From: a virus
DNA: 20,547 nucleotides
IMG/VR virus record: IMGVR_UViG_3300043436_003428
Coordinates: 1-20,547 of that record
Strand: one strand, 5' to 3'
A program made the position numbers and the translations under genes. This document shows, one piece after another, positions 19,038-20,547 of this stretch. Each line of letters starts with the position of its first letter. Position 1 is the first letter of the stretch. Below the pieces are notes generated by a model. The model searched no databases. It was not told the origin of the DNA and worked only from the letters and a program-made list of their open reading frames with translations.

Positions 19038-19691
19038 TTACACCTCTCTTTGACTGATAACGGAATCAACTCGTGCTTGTGCTTTTGCAGATGCTTTATC
19101 AACTGCTTCACGAATTGCATTCAATGCCTTAAATCTATTTCTATCAACTGCGCGAATAAGTGCGCGACCTTTATCTTTACCTTCGCCACGAGCAGTCGGC
19201 AAAACGCCATGTTCTCTTTGAATCACACCGATAAAGTGCTGAGAAGCCTGTGGATTGCGTGAGCGACTTGTTTTGCTTCGTGATCGAGATGCCGAACTTC
19301 CACGACCTGCCGTCTCAAAGATTGCTCCACCTGGGTCGCGTTGAATGACTCCATAAGTATTGCGAAATCCTGTGCCGTCCTTCTTAGTGGTTGCGGCTGT
19401 TTGCTTGATTCCTGATTTAGCTCGTTCAGCATCGTAGGCAATAAATCCGCGAGTTTGATCTTGAGACAATGGGCCGATTCCATTGAATCTTTTGAATCCA
19501 CCCTTTTGCCATCCTGAAGGGTGAATTTCACCATTGCTTGGAAGATAACTTTTTGCCTCAAGCACAATAGGTGCGAGAATGCCACGAATTTCTTTATTTA
19601 GTTGTCTTTTGAGGTCAGGCGCGAAGCGTTCAAGAGCGATGATGTTTTCGGTTAGACCTTGCATCTCAATTCTGTAATTGATTTCCGCCAT
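19038..19691 (-). CDS. HK97 gp10-like tail-completion protein (tentative)
   Basis: A 217-aa protein between the assembly chaperone and the tape measure. The N-terminus EMQGLTENIIALERFAPDLK followed by KEIRGILAPIVLEAKSYLP resembles the helical start of gp10-like tail-completion or neck proteins. GGFKRFNGIGPL and RDPGGAIFETAGRG are further conserved-looking pieces, followed by a Ser/Arg-rich stretch (about 130-145) and a basic helical tail. gp10-like genes usually lie before the major tail gene, so this location is unusual and the assignment is tentative. The start shares bases with the chaperone-extension stop (TAATG). Confidence 0.55.
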   Translation of the reverse strand: MAEINYRIEMQGLTENIIALERFAPDLKRQLNKEIRGILAPIVLEAKSYLPSNGEIHPSGWQKGGFKRFNGIGPLSQDQTRGFIAYDAERAKSGIKQTAATTKKDGTGFRNTYGVIQRDPGGAIFETAGRGSSASRSRSKTSRSRNPQASQHFIGVIQREHGVLPTARGEGKDKGRALIRAVDRNRFKALNAIREAVDKASAKAQARVDSVISQREV

Positions 19692-19849
19692 TACTTGCTT
19701 CGCGCCTTTGCTCGTTCTTTCATGTATATGACTATTGCTTCAAGTATGCCATCGGGAGCATCAAGCAAATCAGTTGGAGATAAGCCTGTCTCCACAGAAA
19801 CCGCTGCTATTGAATAAGTCAGGCTGTCTCTGTGGATTCGGAATTTGGG
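19691..19849 (-). CDS. Tail assembly chaperone C-terminal extension (gpT-like, made by -1 frameshift)
   Basis: No independent start is needed. If ribosomes slip -1 on CCCAAAT, the chaperone is extended by about 50 residues: FRIHRDSLTYSIAAVSVETG then LSPTDLLDAPDGILEAIVIY, ending in a basic helix. The LT-Y...TGLSP-x-DLLDAPDG-x-L pattern is the usual extension in siphovirus G/GT chaperones. The full product would be 135 aa against 92 aa for the unshifted form. It ends at 19691-19693, overlapping the next ATG. Confidence 0.85.
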   Translation of the reverse strand, partial: PKFRIHRDSLTYSIAAVSVETGLSPTDLLDAPDGILEAIVIYMKERAKARSK

Positions 19850-20097
19850 TCTGTGTCCAACGAAACTGCTTCAAGTGTATCCAAGAAGTCAGGGCCGAAA
19901 GGTTTTACAACCTTGCCGTTTGCTCTAAGTGCAAGCCAACCCAAATAATAGATATGCTCTAGCTTTTGTTCCTCGCCGATAAGTTTAGCGAGTCCTTTGC
20001 CATACTTTTGCTCAAAATCAACGATGATTCGTGGACGCAATGAATATGTTGCATCTGTTCCATCGGTTGTTTTTACCTTTATGAATAATCCATCCAT
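19819..20097 (-). CDS. Tail assembly chaperone (gpG-like)
   Basis: A 92-aa protein located between the major tail protein and the tape measure, the position of the lambda G gene. It begins MDGLFIKVKTTDGTDATYSL, has RIIVDFEQKYGKGLAKLIGE, and ends in a polar tail. Chaperones of this class coat the tape measure while the tail tube polymerises. The gene carries a perfect slippery heptamer seven codons before its stop. Its start follows AAGGGGGAAAC. Confidence 0.85.
   Translation of the reverse strand: MDGLFIKVKTTDGTDATYSLRPRIIVDFEQKYGKGLAKLIGEEQKLEHIYYLGWLALRANGKVVKPFGPDFLDTLEAVSLDTDPNSESTETA
19843..19849 (-). promoter_or_regulatory. Programmed -1 frameshift slippery site (C CCA AAT)
   Basis: On the minus strand, codons CCA AAT preceded by C match X XXY YYZ exactly with X=C and Y=A. 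Both tRNAs can re-pair as CCC AAA after a one-base slip. The -1 frame is open from here through the gpT-like extension, whose sequence is family-conserved. Confidence 0.85.
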
Positions 20098-20122
20098 TTT
20101 GTTTCCCCCTTAGTTATGTTAT

Positions 20123-20530
20123 TTATGTTGTTGTTTTTGTAATTGCACCGGAGATCGGCCAAGACACACTTGCAGTTGCTAGTTCGCCCACAGCACCGTT
20201 CAACGGAGTCCATTCTGACACAACCGCAGAAAAACTGTATTGAGGATTGACTGTTGTTGTTGTTCCACTAGCAGGCTTGACTGCAATTGTTACTGCTGTT
20301 CCAAGTGTTGGATAGATTGTCTGCTCCACGCTTGAAGTTGCATAGTCCTGGTGGAATTCAAGACTTACGGAATTGTCTGTCAATCCAGCCACCCGGGTTT
20401 TTGCGGTGCTTCCGAAAGCTGTGGTCTCAACGATGTCATAAGTTGAACTCAATGAGACTGAAGAAATATGATCGCTCAAATCGGTTGATCCGAAAAGAAC
20501 ATAGCAATTTGTGAGAACGATTCTAGCCAT
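20123..20530 (-). CDS. Major tail tube protein
   Basis: A 135-aa protein: MARIVLTNCYVLFGSTDLSD, then SVSLSSTYDIVETTAFGSTA, RVAGLTDNSVSLEFHQDYAT and YPTLGTAVTIAVKP. The D-x-S-x-x...E-x-TAFG...R-x-x-GL-x-D-x-S-x-x-x-x-F-x-QDY pattern is that of the small actinophage/siphovirus tail tube protein. The C-terminal SWPISGAITKTTT is also typical. It lies just before the chaperone. Its ATG overlaps the stop of a preceding gene as TAATG. Confidence 0.88.
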   Translation of the reverse strand: MARIVLTNCYVLFGSTDLSDHISSVSLSSTYDIVETTAFGSTAKTRVAGLTDNSVSLEFHQDYATSSVEQTIYPTLGTAVTIAVKPASGTTTTVNPQYSFSAVVSEWTPLNGAVGELATASVSWPISGAITKTTT

Positions 20531-20547
20531 TATGCAACCGCCTTAGT
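20530..20547 (-). CDS. C-terminal end of an upstream gene (truncated by the right edge)
   Basis: Five sense codons (TKAVA) are followed by a TAA that shares bases with the major tail ATG (TAATG). The overlap style matches that of the other genes in this genome, so this is probably the end of a head-tail connector gene. The frame cannot be tested further. Confidence 0.35.
   Translation of the reverse strand, partial: TKAVA

Overview
The window looks like part of a tailed (siphovirus-type) bacteriophage genome from an actinobacterial host, most plausibly a low- or moderate-GC aquatic actinobacterium. The main host clue is a WhiB-like Fe-S regulator, a family confined to Actinobacteria and their phages. 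An APF/lysozyme-like domain of actinobacterial style supports it. So do close resemblances, from memory, to aquatic phage genes (the 99-aa virion protein, the small YPCQ-type lipoprotein, the tape-measure repeats). No capsid, portal, terminase or integrase gene is present, so this is an interior segment with open ends.

Three transcription blocks are visible. (A) About 1-7504, minus strand, DNA metabolism. In transcription order: a 40-aa membrane peptide, an unknown 115-aa protein, a Holliday-junction resolvase, WhiB-HTH, a lysozyme-like enzyme, a YqaJ-C-terminus-like protein, a 27-aa acidic peptide, a Cas4/RecB-like Fe-S nuclease, a Cys-rich peptide, a probable ssDNA-binding protein, a structured tRNA-like non-coding stretch, an FmdB-like zinc ribbon, a C5 cytosine methyltransferase in two overlapping ORFs, two Cys-rich mini-proteins, and a primase-polymerase/RepA-like ATPase. 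(B) About 7590-9390, plus strand: a promoter with a 5' stem-loop leader, then eight tightly overlapping small genes. These end in a ribbon-helix-helix protein and a stand-alone prim-pol domain. (C) About 20547 down to 9446, minus strand, the late block: major tail protein, tail assembly chaperone with a -1 slippery site, a gp10-like protein, tape measure, tail-tip protein, fibre and glycine-rich adhesin, small virion proteins, a lysis cassette (TM/coiled-coil protein, nested lipoprotein, holin, CHAP endolysin), then a DUF6378-like protein, two glycosyltransferases and a sugar epimerase. Blocks B and C converge on a perfect 19-bp terminator hairpin.

Gene packing is extreme. Most starts overlap the previous stop as ATGA, TAATG or TGATG, and I used this to choose starts. 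It also exposed at least eleven genes of 27-62 codons that lie entirely in the small gaps. Several starts are preceded by an unusual GGGGGAAC ribosome-binding motif. Two perfect DnaA boxes (TTATCCACA) are present, one in the divergent A/B promoter region and one at the 3' end of the primase gene between direct repeats.

Likely division of labour: block B is the early takeover region; block A replicates, recombines and methylates the genome; block C builds the tail, lyses the cell and probably modifies surface sugars. All functions are read from motifs and context; no database search was run.
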